A stretch of DNA of 64,000 bases from Bradyrhizobium sp. CB1015 (GCF_025200925.1 NZ_CP104174.1:2046001-2110000), one strand, 5' to 3'; numbered from the stretch's first letter, positions 37,411 to 47,457 are shown. A program made the numbers and translations. The notes: generated from the letters alone by a model not told the origin.

Positions 37411-37734
37411 AGATCCGGCCAGCCATCGAAAAGCGATCAGACGACAATAGTCATGGGAATTTCTCGCGTTTTGCGAGCGTCAATGCGATTCCCGCGTGTT
37501 CTCGACGTAAACTAGCGTAGATCGGAATGGTGCGGTGGGTGCCACCGCTCCCGCGTGCGGCTTTGCGGGCAGAGCTTCGGCGCCCCCGTCCGCTCACCAT
37601 GACGCTTCACGCATTTCCATCTTGTCATTCCGCCTGAATAGTTGTTCAGTCCTTGCGGGGCGATTTGCATCTTTTGCGTGACGAAGCGTCGGGCCGCAGG
37701 GCGTGCGGCCGGCGTGTGGGACAGGAAGCGCGCC
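37411..37734. other. Intergenic region with repeat copy 2
   Basis: 324 bases between the secreted-protein gene and the TetR gene. Its right third belongs to the dispersed repeat at 37649-37753. The remainder shows no gene or clear promoter. Confidence 0.45.
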
Positions 37735-37753
37735 ATGGTTTATCGGCGGACGC
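37649..37753. repeat. Dispersed repeat, copy 2, reaching into the TetR gene
   Basis: Matches 33341-33446; the best-conserved part is 37689-37753. In this copy the repeat supplies the presumed binding site (ACAGGAAGC), the ATG at 37735 and the first codons of the TetR gene. The repeat may have been captured as the 5-prime end of the gene, or a piece of this locus was copied to 33341. Confidence 0.7.
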
Positions 37754-38415
37754 ATCAAGTGGTGAAGCGCCTTGCGGCGCGGCGCAGCGCGATTTTGGCG
37801 GCGGCGCGGGAGGCGGCGGCGGAAGGCGGGATGGCGGCGGTGCAGATCGCGCCGGTTGCGGTCCGGGCCAATGTCGCGGCCGGCACCGTCTATCGCTATT
37901 TCCCCTCCAAGGCCGAGCTGATCTCCGAGCTCATTGCCGAGGTCTCCCGCGACGAGCTTGCGGCGATCCGACGGGCGGCCGATGCGGCCCCGGGGCCGTC
38001 GTCGGCGCTGGCGGCCGCCGTCACCACCGTGGCGGTCCATACGCTGTCGCAGCGCCGGCTGGCCTGGGGCATCCTGGCCGAGCCTGTCGATGTCGATGTC
38101 AGCGCCTCCCGCCTCGCCAGCCGGCGCGAGATCGCGGGCGAGATCGCTGGCCGGATCGATGCCGCGGTGCGCGCCGGCCATCTGCCGGCGCAGGATACCG
38201 CGCTCGCCGCCACCGCCTTGCTCGGCGCACTGCACGAGGCGCTGGTTGGCCCGCTCGCGCCCGACAATCTCGACGATCCCGTCAAGATGCGCGATGCGGT
38301 GCAGACCGTGACGCTGCTGGCGCTGCGCGCGGTCGGCGTCATGGACGCCCGCGCCCGCGGCCTCGTGGTCCAGCAGACCCTGCTGCCGACGACCAAGGCG
38401 CTGGTCGGCGCGTAA
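37735..38415 (+). CDS. TetR/AcrR family transcriptional regulator
   Basis: Protein of 226 residues. The helix-turn-helix lies at about residues 12-62 (ILAAAREAAAEGG, then VAAGTVYRYFPSKAELISELI). The C-terminal ligand-binding domain includes LAWGILAEPVDVDV and LLGALHEALVGPLAP. The ATG at 37735 follows AGGAAG; the longer open frame upstream runs into a dispersed repeat. It is convergent with pyruvate kinase, so its target is not evident from neighbours. Confidence 0.92.
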   Translation: MVYRRTHQVVKRLAARRSAILAAAREAAAEGGMAAVQIAPVAVRANVAAGTVYRYFPSKAELISELIAEVSRDELAAIRRAADAAPGPSSALAAAVTTVAVHTLSQRRLAWGILAEPVDVDVSASRLASRREIAGEIAGRIDAAVRAGHLPAQDTALAATALLGALHEALVGPLAPDNLDDPVKMRDAVQTVTLLALRAVGVMDARARGLVVQQTLLPTTKALVGA

Positions 38416-38554
38416 AATCGCGCTGCGGGCGAGGTTGGCGACCTGATCGCGCGCAGGCCATTGCCTGCGCAAAACCCCGGCAAGGTCCGGCCGAGCGGCC
38501 GGCTACTGTGCATGGGGTTGTTTTTCGACTTTTTGTTTGGCGGCCCCGGCGGGC

Positions 38555-39991
38555 CTACATGTTCGCGTCGCCCTCGGGGCCGACCGAGGCGATGCGCACC
38601 ATGTTGGTGGTGCCGGGAATGCCGAGCGGCACGCCGGCGACGATGATCACGCGCTGGCCGGCGCGGACGAATCCGTCCCGGAACGCGATCTGGCCGGCGC
38701 GGCTGACCATGTCGTCCTGGTCGCGCGCGTCTTCCGCCACCACGCAATGCACGCCCCAGGCGACCGCGAGCCGGCGGCCCGCGGTGATGTTCGGCGTGAT
38801 CGCCACGATCGGCGCCTTCGGCCGCTCGCGCGCCACGCGCACGGCGGTCGAGCCCGATGAGGTCCAGCAGATCAAGGCCGGCAGGTCGAGCGTCTCGGCG
38901 ATCTGCCGCGCGGCGTCGGCGATGGCATCGCCCGCGGTGGATTCCGGCGCCGGGCGCTGGGCCATGATCACGGAACGGTAGGTCGGGTCGCGCTCGACCT
39001 CCTCGCCGATGCGGTTCATGGTCGAGACCGCCTCGACCGGGAATTTGCCGGCCGCCGATTCCGCCGACAGCATGATGGCGTCGGCGCCCTCATAGACCGC
39101 GGTGGCGACGTCGGAGACTTCGGCGCGGGTCGGCACCGGCGACTGGATCATCGATTCCAGCATCTGGGTCGCGATCACGACCGGCTTGCCGGCGCGGCGC
39201 GCCATGCGTGTCATCTGCTTCTGCAGGCTCGGCACCCGCTCCAGCGGCAGCTCGACGCCGAGATCGCCGCGCGCCACCATCAGCGCATCGGAAGCCTCGA
39301 TGATGTCGGCGAGGCGGTCGATCGCCTGCGGCTTCTCGATCTTGGCCATCACGGCGGCACGGCCACGGATCATCTTCTTGGCCTCGATCACGTCGTCGGC
39401 GCGCTGCACGAAGGACAGCGCGATCCAGTCGACACCGGTGACGAGGGCGGCCTCGAGGTCGGCGCGGTCCTTCGGCGTCATCGCCGAGACCGGCAAATCG
39501 GTGTCGGGCAGGCTGACGCCCTTGCGGTCGCTCATCTTGCCGCCGACCACGACACGCGTCACCGCACGCTCCTTCGAGGTCTCCTCCGCGATCAGCCGCA
39601 CCTTGCCGTCGTCGAGCAGCAGCGCATGGCCGGGCCGCAGCGCCGCCAGGATTTCCGGATGCGGGAGATGGACGCGCGTGGCATCGCCCGGCGTCTTGTC
39701 GGAATCCAGCGTGAAGGCCTGGCCGTTCTGGAGCTGGATCGCCCCCTCGGCAAAGGAGCCCAGTCTCAGTTTCGGGCCCTGCAGGTCGACCAGGATGCCG
39801 ATCGGCCGGCCGTAGCTGCTCTCGACGTTGCGGATCGTCGCCACCAGCTCCCGCATCTTGTCATGCGGAGTGTGGCTCATGTTGATGCGGAACAGGTCGG
39901 CGCCGGCCTCGAACAGGCGGCGGATCATCGCGAGGTCTGAAGAGGCCGGTCCCAGGGTCGCAAGAATCTTGATACGGCGAAGGCGCCTCAT
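38555..39991 (-). CDS. pyk: Pyruvate kinase
   Basis: Glycolytic enzyme of 478 residues converting phosphoenolpyruvate and ADP to pyruvate and ATP. The family motifs are present: RIKILATLGPASSD at the N-terminus, IRINMSHTP-type substrate loop (FRINMSH), AKIEKPQAI with the catalytic Lys, MVARGDLGVELPLERV, and TQMLESMIQSPVPTRAEVSDVATAV. Its ATG overlaps the stop of the upstream DUF1036 gene by four bases (ATGA), so the two are co-translated. Confidence 0.97.
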   Translation of the reverse strand: MRRLRRIKILATLGPASSDLAMIRRLFEAGADLFRINMSHTPHDKMRELVATIRNVESSYGRPIGILVDLQGPKLRLGSFAEGAIQLQNGQAFTLDSDKTPGDATRVHLPHPEILAALRPGHALLLDDGKVRLIAEETSKERAVTRVVVGGKMSDRKGVSLPDTDLPVSAMTPKDRADLEAALVTGVDWIALSFVQRADDVIEAKKMIRGRAAVMAKIEKPQAIDRLADIIEASDALMVARGDLGVELPLERVPSLQKQMTRMARRAGKPVVIATQMLESMIQSPVPTRAEVSDVATAVYEGADAIMLSAESAAGKFPVEAVSTMNRIGEEVERDPTYRSVIMAQRPAPESTAGDAIADAARQIAETLDLPALICWTSSGSTAVRVARERPKAPIVAITPNITAGRRLAVAWGVHCVVAEDARDQDDMVSRAGQIAFRDGFVRAGQRVIIVAGVPLGIPGTTNMVRIASVGPEGDANM

Positions 39992-40569
39992 GGCTTATTT
40001 CCAGACGGGGGTGGCAGGCCGGGCGAGCCCGGGGGCGTAGCACCGGGCGGGCCATTGGGCAAACCCGGAACGCCGCCCGGACCCACCGGGCCGGGCAGGC
40101 CAGGCACGCGCTGCTGCGCCGGCTGTTCGTTGGCGTCGGTCAGCTGCACCGTCCAGGCCCGCTGCTCGCCGGTGTCGACCTCGAAATAGCCGGTGCGGTC
40201 ATAGCCGCGCGCCAGGCAATCCTCGGTGCCGCGGATGGTGAACTCCTTGTCGCGCGAGCACATGAAGGCCTGGCCCGACCATTCGCCGCCGCGGTCGTAG
40301 TCGATGGCGTAGATGTAGTAATAGCGGGCGACCAGCGTGCCCCGCAGCAACGTCTCGCAGGAGCGGGACGAGATGTTCCACCAGCCCTCGGTGGTCCAGC
40401 CCTCGGCGTCCTTGTAGCCGAGCGCAATCCCGACCCGGCTCGACGTGTTGTTGCAGAGGCGGAAATCGGCGGAAGCCGGGCTGGCGGAGAGGCACAGCAG
40501 GGCGACCGCCAGCACCGGGACCAACCGGGCGAGCAGGCGAAGCGGGGAGCGGGGAGATTCGGTCGTCAT
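39988..40569 (-). CDS. DUF1036 domain secreted protein
   Basis: Protein of 193 residues. A signal peptide (LVPVLAVALLCLSASPASA) is followed by the DUF1036 domain: FRLCNNTSSRVGIALGYKD, EGWWNISSRSCETLLRG, RYYYIYAIDYDRGGEW and AFMCSRDKEFTIRG, with four cysteines likely paired. The C-terminal 50 residues are a Pro/Gly-rich tail. It is upstream of pyruvate kinase and overlaps it by four bases, a conserved pairing in this group of bacteria. Function unknown. Confidence 0.92.
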   Translation of the reverse strand: MTTESPRSPLRLLARLVPVLAVALLCLSASPASADFRLCNNTSSRVGIALGYKDAEGWTTEGWWNISSRSCETLLRGTLVARYYYIYAIDYDRGGEWSGQAFMCSRDKEFTIRGTEDCLARGYDRTGYFEVDTGEQRAWTVQLTDANEQPAQQRVPGLPGPVGPGGVPGLPNGPPGATPPGSPGLPPPSGNKP

Positions 40570-40722
40570 TGTCGCGGAAGCTATACCAGATCATTGACGA
40601 TTTGGCGTTGGGCCGGGGGCAGCCGGGCTGTGGCCCCTTTGCGCTGCGATATGGCAAAATCTGTGACAAGACCCACCTGATCCCGTAACCCTGCCCCGAA
40701 CGGACCTTGAGGGAAGACAGCC

Positions 40723-41028
<306 letters not shown>

Positions 41029-41223
41029 ACGAGCCATCGCGGTGCCCTGAGTCGCACCACACAATAGCTTTCTGTGCGCCGGCGCAGGAAGGTGTGGGCG
41101 CGCTGTGGACGAACGTGATGCTTGCTTGAACGCTGGGAGCGCCGACCCTAAGGGTCTACCCAGCACGCGCGGTGAGGGATGCCGGCGTCACCTCGTTTTG
41201 CCAGTTCCATTGGGAGTACCAAG

Positions 41224-41496
41224 ATGGCCACCTCCGCCGCCGTCCGCGACGACGAGCCCGCGACGAAATTTGCCAAGGACCAGCTCAAATCCATCATCGA
41301 GCGCATCGAGCGGCTGGAGGAAGAGAAGAAGGCGATCTCCGACGACATCCGCGACGTCTATGCCGAGAGCAAGGGCAACGGCTACGACGTCAAGGCGCTG
41401 CGCACCATCGTGCGCCTGCGCAAGCAGGACCCCAACGAGCGCGCCGAGGCCGAGACCATTCTCGAGACCTACATGCAGGCACTGGGGATGATCTGA
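41224..41496 (+). CDS. GapR-like DNA-binding protein (DUF2312)
   Basis: Protein of 90 residues, almost wholly helical: [54 protein letters not shown]. This is the DUF2312 signature, and the Caulobacter member GapR is a nucleoid protein that binds overtwisted DNA ahead of replication and transcription. The ATG at 41224 opens [20 protein letters not shown]; the 15 codons before it lack similarity. Confidence 0.93.
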   Translation: MATSAAVRDDEPATKFAKDQLKSIIERIERLEEEKKAISDDIRDVYAESKGNGYDVKALRTIVRLRKQDPNERAEAETILETYMQALGMI

Positions 41497-41612
41497 AGGC
41501 GACAGGACCGCGCCTCATCCGTAAGAGTACCTCGCCGGGCCGCAATTTGCGGGGGCCCGCGCTTGGGCAAAACCCGCTGGTCTGCTAGAATGCTCGGTGA
41601 AGGGACCGAGCA

Positions 41613-43379
41613 ATGGATGTGCCTGGACCAGAGCGCAGGCTCGCCGCGGTCCTCGCCGCTGACATGGTCGGCTTTAGTCGTCTCATGGAGGTCGACGAGG
41701 GCGGTACGCTCGCGCGTCTCAAGACCCACCGGATCGAGCTCATCGATCCGGCGATTGCCAAAAACCACGGCCGCATCATCAAGACAACAGGCGACGGCCT
41801 GCTCGTCGAATTCCATAGCGTCGTCGATGCAGTGTTGTGCGCTGCTGAAATTCAGAGCCGGATGGGGCGCCGCAACGCCGATGTCCCGCCGCCGCGATGG
41901 ATACAATTCCGCATCGGTATCAATCTGGGCGACGTGATCGTCGATCAGAACGACATTTTCGGCGACGGTGTCAACGTCGCGGCACGGTTGGAGGCGCTGG
42001 CCGAACCTGGAGGCATCTGCATCTCCAGCGCGGTGCGCGACCAGCTGGGCCAGCGTCTCGATGGCGTCGCATTCGAGGACATCGGCGAGCAGAACGTCAA
42101 GAACATCGCGCGTTCCATCCGCGTCTACCGGATTCGATTGGAGGATGGGCTGGCAAGCGCACCAGCCGGCACGACGGCCGCCGCAAAGGCGACTGGCAAG
42201 TCGAAGAAGCCGTCAATCGCCGTGCTGCCCTTCGCCAACATGAGCGGCGATCCGGAACAGGAGTTCTTTGCGGATGGTTTGACCGAGGACATCATCACGG
42301 AGCTTTCCCGCTTCCACGACCTGCTGGTGATCTCGCGCAACTCGACCTTCGTGTACAAGGGAAAGTCGGTCAAGGTGCAGGACGTCGGCCGCGAATTCGG
42401 TGTCGACTACGTCATCGAGGGAAGCGTGCGAAAGGCCGGGGATCGCGTCCGCGTCACCGTGCAGCTGATCGATGCGGAGACCGACCGGCATATCTGGGCC
42501 GAGCGTTACGACGGCGAGCTCAAAGACATCTTCGCGATCCAGGACGAGATGACCCGGGCGATCGCCGCCACGTTGCCCGGCCGTGTCGAGGCCGCGACGC
42601 ACGATCGGGCGACCCGCAAGCCGACGGACAACATGGCAGCCTATGAATGCGTGTTGGCCGCAAAGGTCTTGCACCATCGCTCCAATCGCGAAGACAATGC
42701 GCGGGCGCAGCTTCTGCTCGATCGGGCGCTCGAACTCGACGGCAACTATGCTCACGCGCACGCGTGGAAGGCGTGCGTCCTCGGCCAGACCTGGGTCTAT
42801 AACTGGTGCGCGGATCGCGACGCTACCTTTGAGCAGGTGGCTGCAGAGCTGGAAATCGCGCTGGGCCTCGACGACAATGACAGCGACGTCCACCGCATCC
42901 TCGCGGCACTCAATCTGAACCGCGACGACCACGACAAGGCCACTTACCATCAGGAGCGTGCGCTCGCGCTCAACCCGAACTATGACCTCGTGGTGGTGCA
43001 GCAGGGCGAACTGCTGACCTGGCTGGGGCGGCCGGAGGAGGGCATCGACTGGATCAAGAAGGCGATGCGGCTCAACCCGTATCACCCGGAACGCTTCTGG
43101 AGCCATCTCGGGCGCGCCTATTACTGTGCCGAGAAATACGCCGAAGCCGCCGAAGCCTTCTCGAGGATCTCACGCCCCGATCACACCCATCATGCGTTCC
43201 TTGCCGGGATCTTCGCGCAGATGGGCAATGCAGTGGCGGCTGGCGCGCACGCGGCCGAAGTTCTCAAGCGTGAGCCGGCATTTTCGGTGGCCAATCATCT
43301 CGCTACCCAGCATTACAAGCAGCAGCTCGATCGTCAGCGCTATGAGGCGGGCCTTCTCCGGGCAGGCCTGCCGGCTTGA
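41613..43379 (+). CDS. Class III adenylate/guanylate cyclase fused to a TPR domain
   Basis: Protein of 588 residues. The cyclase domain (about 8-180) keeps both metal aspartates (Asp17 in AADMVGF and Asp61 in KTTGDG), Lys57 and the GDGVNVAARLEALA stretch, so it looks active. Residues 200-330 form the FlgO-like/TolB-N-like region common after these cyclases (PSIAVLPFANMSGDPEQEFFADGLTEDIITELSRF). TPR repeats fill the rest. It has no membrane segment. Bradyrhizobium-type genomes carry many such cyclases; the signal is unknown. Confidence 0.93.
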   Translation: MDVPGPERRLAAVLAADMVGFSRLMEVDEGGTLARLKTHRIELIDPAIAKNHGRIIKTTGDGLLVEFHSVVDAVLCAAEIQSRMGRRNADVPPPRWIQFRIGINLGDVIVDQNDIFGDGVNVAARLEALAEPGGICISSAVRDQLGQRLDGVAFEDIGEQNVKNIARSIRVYRIRLEDGLASAPAGTTAAAKATGKSKKPSIAVLPFANMSGDPEQEFFADGLTEDIITELSRFHDLLVISRNSTFVYKGKSVKVQDVGREFGVDYVIEGSVRKAGDRVRVTVQLIDAETDRHIWAERYDGELKDIFAIQDEMTRAIAATLPGRVEAATHDRATRKPTDNMAAYECVLAAKVLHHRSNREDNARAQLLLDRALELDGNYAHAHAWKACVLGQTWVYNWCADRDATFEQVAAELEIALGLDDNDSDVHRILAALNLNRDDHDKATYHQERALALNPNYDLVVVQQGELLTWLGRPEEGIDWIKKAMRLNPYHPERFWSHLGRAYYCAEKYAEAAEAFSRISRPDHTHHAFLAGIFAQMGNAVAAGAHAAEVLKREPAFSVANHLATQHYKQQLDRQRYEAGLLRAGLPA

Positions 43380-43414
43380 TCTGGCGCGCTGCGGGGACCG
43401 ACCAGCTCTGCGCC

Positions 43415-45016
43415 TCAGCGCAGCGCGGCGGTGCGCAAGACGAAGGACGTCGTCTCGAGCTTTGCGGTCGCGCTGCCCGAGAAATTGTCGCAGGACAGGC
43501 CCTGCATCGGGTCGTCGGAGAAGCCCATCGCGATCACGGCCTTCGGCTTGACGAAATAGCCGCGCAGCGCCGCGGTATCGAGCTCGCCCATCAGCGTCAC
43601 CGACATCGCGCGGCTGGCGCTCGGCGACAGCATCACGATCTTGAGCCAGATGCTCTCGCCCTTGGCCGCGGAGAGGCGGGTCGCGGTTGCGATCCTGCCG
43701 TCGATGCTCTTGCCGACCACCGTGTTGATCTCCGTCGCCTGAGCCACGCTGCGGGGGCGGGCGGTGCGCGGGACCGGCGCGGAGGCGGCGACGACAGTGG
43801 CGCGGTCGACCGGGGAGGCCGCCGGCGCGAACGCCAGGGCTTGGAGGGCCGCGTTGGATACGCTCGCGGTTGGTTGCGGATCGGTGGCCGCGGCCAGCGC
43901 CTGGCGCGCCTTCAGCGCTGCGACCTGCGCCGGCGTCGCCTGCTGCGGCGTGGCCGGAACGTCATCCCAGAAGCCGCGCGCATTGATGATGTCGGCCGGG
44001 GTCTCCGGCTTGCCGGAAGCGGGCTTGTCAGCCACAGGCTCGGGCTTCGGCTTGGGCGGCGCGACGATCTGCGCATCGGCCGAGGCGAGCTGGAGGGTTG
44101 CGGCGATCTGCGGCTTGGCGCGCGGCGTCGGCACCGGCTCGGCGGGCTTGGCAGCTGCGACGACGGTCGGTGCCGCCGGCTTCGCGCCCGGGGCGGGCGC
44201 GCCCTCGTCATCCTCGTCGCTGGCGGCCGGAGCTGCCGACTTGCCCCTGAACAGCGCGGCGAAGAAATTCGGTTTGCTGCCGGCATCGTCGCCGCTGCCG
44301 CGCCGCTCGATCTCGGCCTTGGCGAGCTCATAGCCCTTGAGCGGCGTGCCGTCGGTCGGCAGATGCACCGTCTTGCCGTCCGGGAACACGCGCGCAAGCT
44401 GGTCATGCGTCATGCGCGGCCAGTGCCGGATGCTGCCGGTGTCGAGGTGCACGAAGGGCGAGCCGGATGTCGGGTAGAATCCGACGCCGCCGCGCTGCAG
44501 GCGCAGGCCGGCGAAGCGGATCTGCTCCAGTGGCACGCCGGGAATGTAGAAATCCATCGCATGCCCCAGCATGTGCTGGCTGAAGCGCGCCACACCGGAG
44601 GAGCGGCGGCGGAGCATTGCGTTGGTGGCGGGAGAGCGATAGGAGGAGATGATCTGGATCGGCTGCTTGCCGTCGACGTCGCGATAGACTTCCCAGAGGA
44701 TGTCGAACAGGCGACGGTCCATCACCGTCTCGTCCTGGGTGCGCCAGTCGCGCAGGAAGTGGTTGAGCTGCTTCAGCGCCGCTTCGTCATAGCGGCCGTC
44801 GCGCTTGAAGGTGACGGTGAGGTCTTCGCCGGAATGGGTGTGGTGGAAGGAGAGCGTCTTGGTCTCGTTCAGCGCGGCGGCGTCATGAACCGAACCGGCG
44901 GCCGCAAGCAGCAATGCAGCCGCGAGGCCGATCCGGGATCCGGCCTTCACGCCCGCATGGGACAACGACAGCACAGAAAATTGGCGTGCGAGACCAGTCA
45001 GCACGTATGAGCCCAC
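43415..45016 (-). CDS. DUF882 (peptidase M15-like, YcbK family) envelope protein with long C-terminal extension
   Basis: Protein of 533 residues. A signal or anchor sequence (IGLAAALLLAAAGSVHDAAA) precedes a DUF882 domain (about 50-210) with the zinc-site residues of M15-type peptidases: IISSYRSPATN, QHMLGHAMDFY and FVHLDTG. A long Ala/Pro-rich extension (about 240-440) and a short C-terminal domain follow. The GTG at 45016 is the likely start. It lies downstream of an L,D-transpeptidase gene on the same strand, so both probably act on peptidoglycan. Confidence 0.88.
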   Translation of the reverse strand: MGSYVLTGLARQFSVLSLSHAGVKAGSRIGLAAALLLAAAGSVHDAAALNETKTLSFHHTHSGEDLTVTFKRDGRYDEAALKQLNHFLRDWRTQDETVMDRRLFDILWEVYRDVDGKQPIQIISSYRSPATNAMLRRRSSGVARFSQHMLGHAMDFYIPGVPLEQIRFAGLRLQRGGVGFYPTSGSPFVHLDTGSIRHWPRMTHDQLARVFPDGKTVHLPTDGTPLKGYELAKAEIERRGSGDDAGSKPNFFAALFRGKSAAPAASDEDDEGAPAPGAKPAAPTVVAAAKPAEPVPTPRAKPQIAATLQLASADAQIVAPPKPKPEPVADKPASGKPETPADIINARGFWDDVPATPQQATPAQVAALKARQALAAATDPQPTASVSNAALQALAFAPAASPVDRATVVAASAPVPRTARPRSVAQATEINTVVGKSIDGRIATATRLSAAKGESIWLKIVMLSPSASRAMSVTLMGELDTAALRGYFVKPKAVIAMGFSDDPMQGLSCDNFSGSATAKLETTSFVLRTAALR

Positions 45017-45217
45017 CCAGTCGACGAGCGTTCAAATGGACTCTCCCGCCAACCCCGTTAGCAGCGCGAAAGAGGATGAACGCTTTCTTAAAGCGAGAAG
45101 GTTAATTTGAAGTTGACCTTCCCGCCCCCAAACCAAGTCAGAATGCGATCCTAAGCGGTTGACTGTGGCAAAAAAACGCCCGCCGCCCGAGGGCAGGTCA
45201 CAGCATGGTTAACGTCA

Positions 45218-45247
45218 AGCGGCCCCATCCAAAGGGATGAGGCCGCT
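45218..45247. other. Hairpin between the L,D-transpeptidase and DUF882 genes
   Basis: Stem AGCGGCC (45218-45224) with GGCCGCT (45241-45247), continued by CATCC/GGATG inside and closed by a small loop. No T-run follows on the minus strand, so it may be a weak terminator or an RNA-stability element. Confidence 0.35.
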
Positions 45248-45291
45248 GATTTCATTGGATAATTTCTGTAAGCCAGGGTGCCGAGCGGGGC

Positions 45292-47457
45292 TCAGCGGGT
45301 AAACACCCGCTGCGGACGGCGGCCGACCGGCGCCGGCGGCGCGGCCGGGGTGGACGCCCCGAACAACCGCTCGAAGAAGTTGGGTCCGGACGAGCCGAAG
45401 CCGCTGCCATTGTTGGCCACGGCCACCCCGGAGGGCAGCGTCGTCGCGGGACGCGAATAGCTCGGCTGGGAATGCGCCACGACGGCCTCGAGGTCCTTGC
45501 CGCGGTTGTTCTTCAGGATGTTGATCATGGTCGCGTCGCGGCCATAGACGTCCTTGCGGAATTGCAGCTTGCCGGCGTCGTCCACGAACGCGGTCTGATA
45601 GGTGATGTTGACCGGGATCGGGGTCGGGAATTTCAGGTCGATCTCGCTCTTGCCGTACATGCTGCGCACGCGCTCCGGCGTGTACTTCTCGCCCGGCATG
45701 GCGATGTTGAGCAGCACCGACGCATACTGATCCGGATTCTGCACGCGCATGCAACCGTGACTGAAGGCGCGCTCGTCCCTGGCGAACAAATGCTTGTCCG
45801 GCGTGTCGTGCTGATAGACCAGGAACTTGTTCGGGAAGTTGAAGCGGATGCGGCCGAGCGCGTTGGCCTCGCCGGGCGGCTGCGAGATGTGCACCGAACC
45901 GTCGCGGTTCTGCTCGAGCCTGAGGCCCATGCGCTGAAGCACGGTCGGGTCCTGCTGCAAGGCGGGCAGGTATTCGTTGTAGACGATCGACGGCGGCACG
46001 TTCCAGGTCGGATTGACCGTGATGTACTTCATCGTCTCGGTGAGCAGCGGGGTCGCATGCGAGCCCGGCTTGCCGGTCACGACGCGGGTGGTCCAGACCT
46101 GCTGGCCGCGCTGCATCACCTTCAGCGTGAAGTCCGGAATGTTGAGGATGACATAGGCATCGCCCAGCGACGGCGCGCCGAGGTCGCGCGGCAGCCAGCG
46201 CCAGCGCTCCATGTTCACCAGCACCACGTCGATCTGCTTGTCGCGCTTGGGGGTGTTGAGCGCCTTGACCGTCTTGTCGTCGAGGATGCCGGTCGGCTTC
46301 ATCTCGGCGCCGCTCTGGAATTTGCGCACGGCTTCGGCGACCGCAGCGTCGTAGCGGGTGTCGCTGGCATTCTCGGCGAGGCCGAGCTTGGCGCGCAGTT
46401 GCGGCACGCGCGGATCTTCCACGACGATCTCAGCCTGCTTCTTGCCGGCCGGGGTATATTTCAGCGCCGGACCGTCGGCGATCTCGATCACCGGACCGCT
46501 GCCCTGGCCGCGCAGCTCGGCGAGCTTGGCCTTCAGCTCCTTGTAGAGCTTGTGCGGCGGGTTGTAGCTGTCGAGCGCCGCGGAGGCGTCTGCCGCCGTC
46601 GTGACCTTGGCGAGCACCTCGCCGGGGTCGACCGGGTGCTCGGGATAGAGGATGTCGCCACTGACCTGCGACCAATGCATGCGGCCGCTCTGGGCGTGGC
46701 GCGCGTAGTCGAACATGCCGGCGGTGAGCTTGAGCTCGGCATCGGCCAGCGCATCGGGTGTCGTGGCCGCGGCGAAATCCGGCACCGGATAGTCGGCGGG
46801 ATTGAGACCGTCGGAGGCCGCGTCCTTGAGCCGCGCGATCACGCCCTTGGCCGCAGCAGTCAGGCTACCGCCTTGCGTCCAGACCGGCGCGAAGTCGCGC
46901 GCGCCGTAAAACTTCTCGACGGCCGCGCGCTCGTTCTTGCGGTCGAAATGGCGCGAGGTCTTGGCGCCGATCATGTCCTTGAGCCTGTCCGCGACCGGCT
47001 GGTCGGCGGCGGGCACGTTGCTTGCGGCCTTCACCGGCTCGGCGGCCGGCGCTGCGGGAGCCGCCGGCGTGGCGGTCGCGGTGTCGGCCTTGGCCGGCTC
47101 GGTCTTCGCAGTCTCGCTCTTCGGCGCTTCTGGCGCTGGTGTGGTGGCAACGTCGGACGGCTTGGTCTCGACCTTGTCCGGCGCCGGCGCGACGTCCGCC
47201 TTGGCGGAGTCCCTCGCGGCGTCCTTAACGGAATCCTGCACCGTGGCGGTGGTGTCCAGCTTGATGTCGGCTGCAGTCGGGGGCGGGACGTTTGCCGGCT
47301 CCGGGCGCGGGATCGCAGCTTCGATCGCGAGCTCGGCAGCGCTGCTGCGCGCCTGATCCTGTGCCAGGGCCGAGCTGGCCGACACCGTGAGGAAGGTCGC
47401 CGCGACCGTCATCAAGACACGGTCAAAGCCCACACGATGATTCAAACAGTCACGCAT
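45292..47457 (-). CDS. L,D-transpeptidase (YkuD domain) with peptidoglycan-binding domain
   Basis: Periplasmic enzyme of 721 residues. A signal peptide (FDRVLMTVAATFLTVSASSALA) is followed by an Ala/Pro/Thr-rich stretch (about 35-160), an L,D-transpeptidase scaffold domain, a peptidoglycan-binding-like segment (YDAAVAEAVRKFQSGAEMKPTGILDDKTVKAL) and the YkuD catalytic domain with RAFSHGCMRVQNP. The Cys in HGCMRV is the nucleophile. Such enzymes make 3-3 crosslinks or attach proteins to peptidoglycan. The ATG at 47457 was chosen because the signal peptide follows it directly; the open frame extends 38 codons more. Confidence 0.93.
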   Translation of the reverse strand: MRDCLNHRVGFDRVLMTVAATFLTVSASSALAQDQARSSAAELAIEAAIPRPEPANVPPPTAADIKLDTTATVQDSVKDAARDSAKADVAPAPDKVETKPSDVATTPAPEAPKSETAKTEPAKADTATATPAAPAAPAAEPVKAASNVPAADQPVADRLKDMIGAKTSRHFDRKNERAAVEKFYGARDFAPVWTQGGSLTAAAKGVIARLKDAASDGLNPADYPVPDFAAATTPDALADAELKLTAGMFDYARHAQSGRMHWSQVSGDILYPEHPVDPGEVLAKVTTAADASAALDSYNPPHKLYKELKAKLAELRGQGSGPVIEIADGPALKYTPAGKKQAEIVVEDPRVPQLRAKLGLAENASDTRYDAAVAEAVRKFQSGAEMKPTGILDDKTVKALNTPKRDKQIDVVLVNMERWRWLPRDLGAPSLGDAYVILNIPDFTLKVMQRGQQVWTTRVVTGKPGSHATPLLTETMKYITVNPTWNVPPSIVYNEYLPALQQDPTVLQRMGLRLEQNRDGSVHISQPPGEANALGRIRFNFPNKFLVYQHDTPDKHLFARDERAFSHGCMRVQNPDQYASVLLNIAMPGEKYTPERVRSMYGKSEIDLKFPTPIPVNITYQTAFVDDAGKLQFRKDVYGRDATMINILKNNRGKDLEAVVAHSQPSYSRPATTLPSGVAVANNGSGFGSSGPNFFERLFGASTPAAPPAPVGRRPQRVFTR

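Noticed and set aside
37512..37736. Short minus-strand frame starting MARFLSHTPAARPA, with a similar frame at the other repeat copy (33302-33496)
   Set aside because: The similarity is fully explained by the dispersed repeat; the frames diverge at once outside it.
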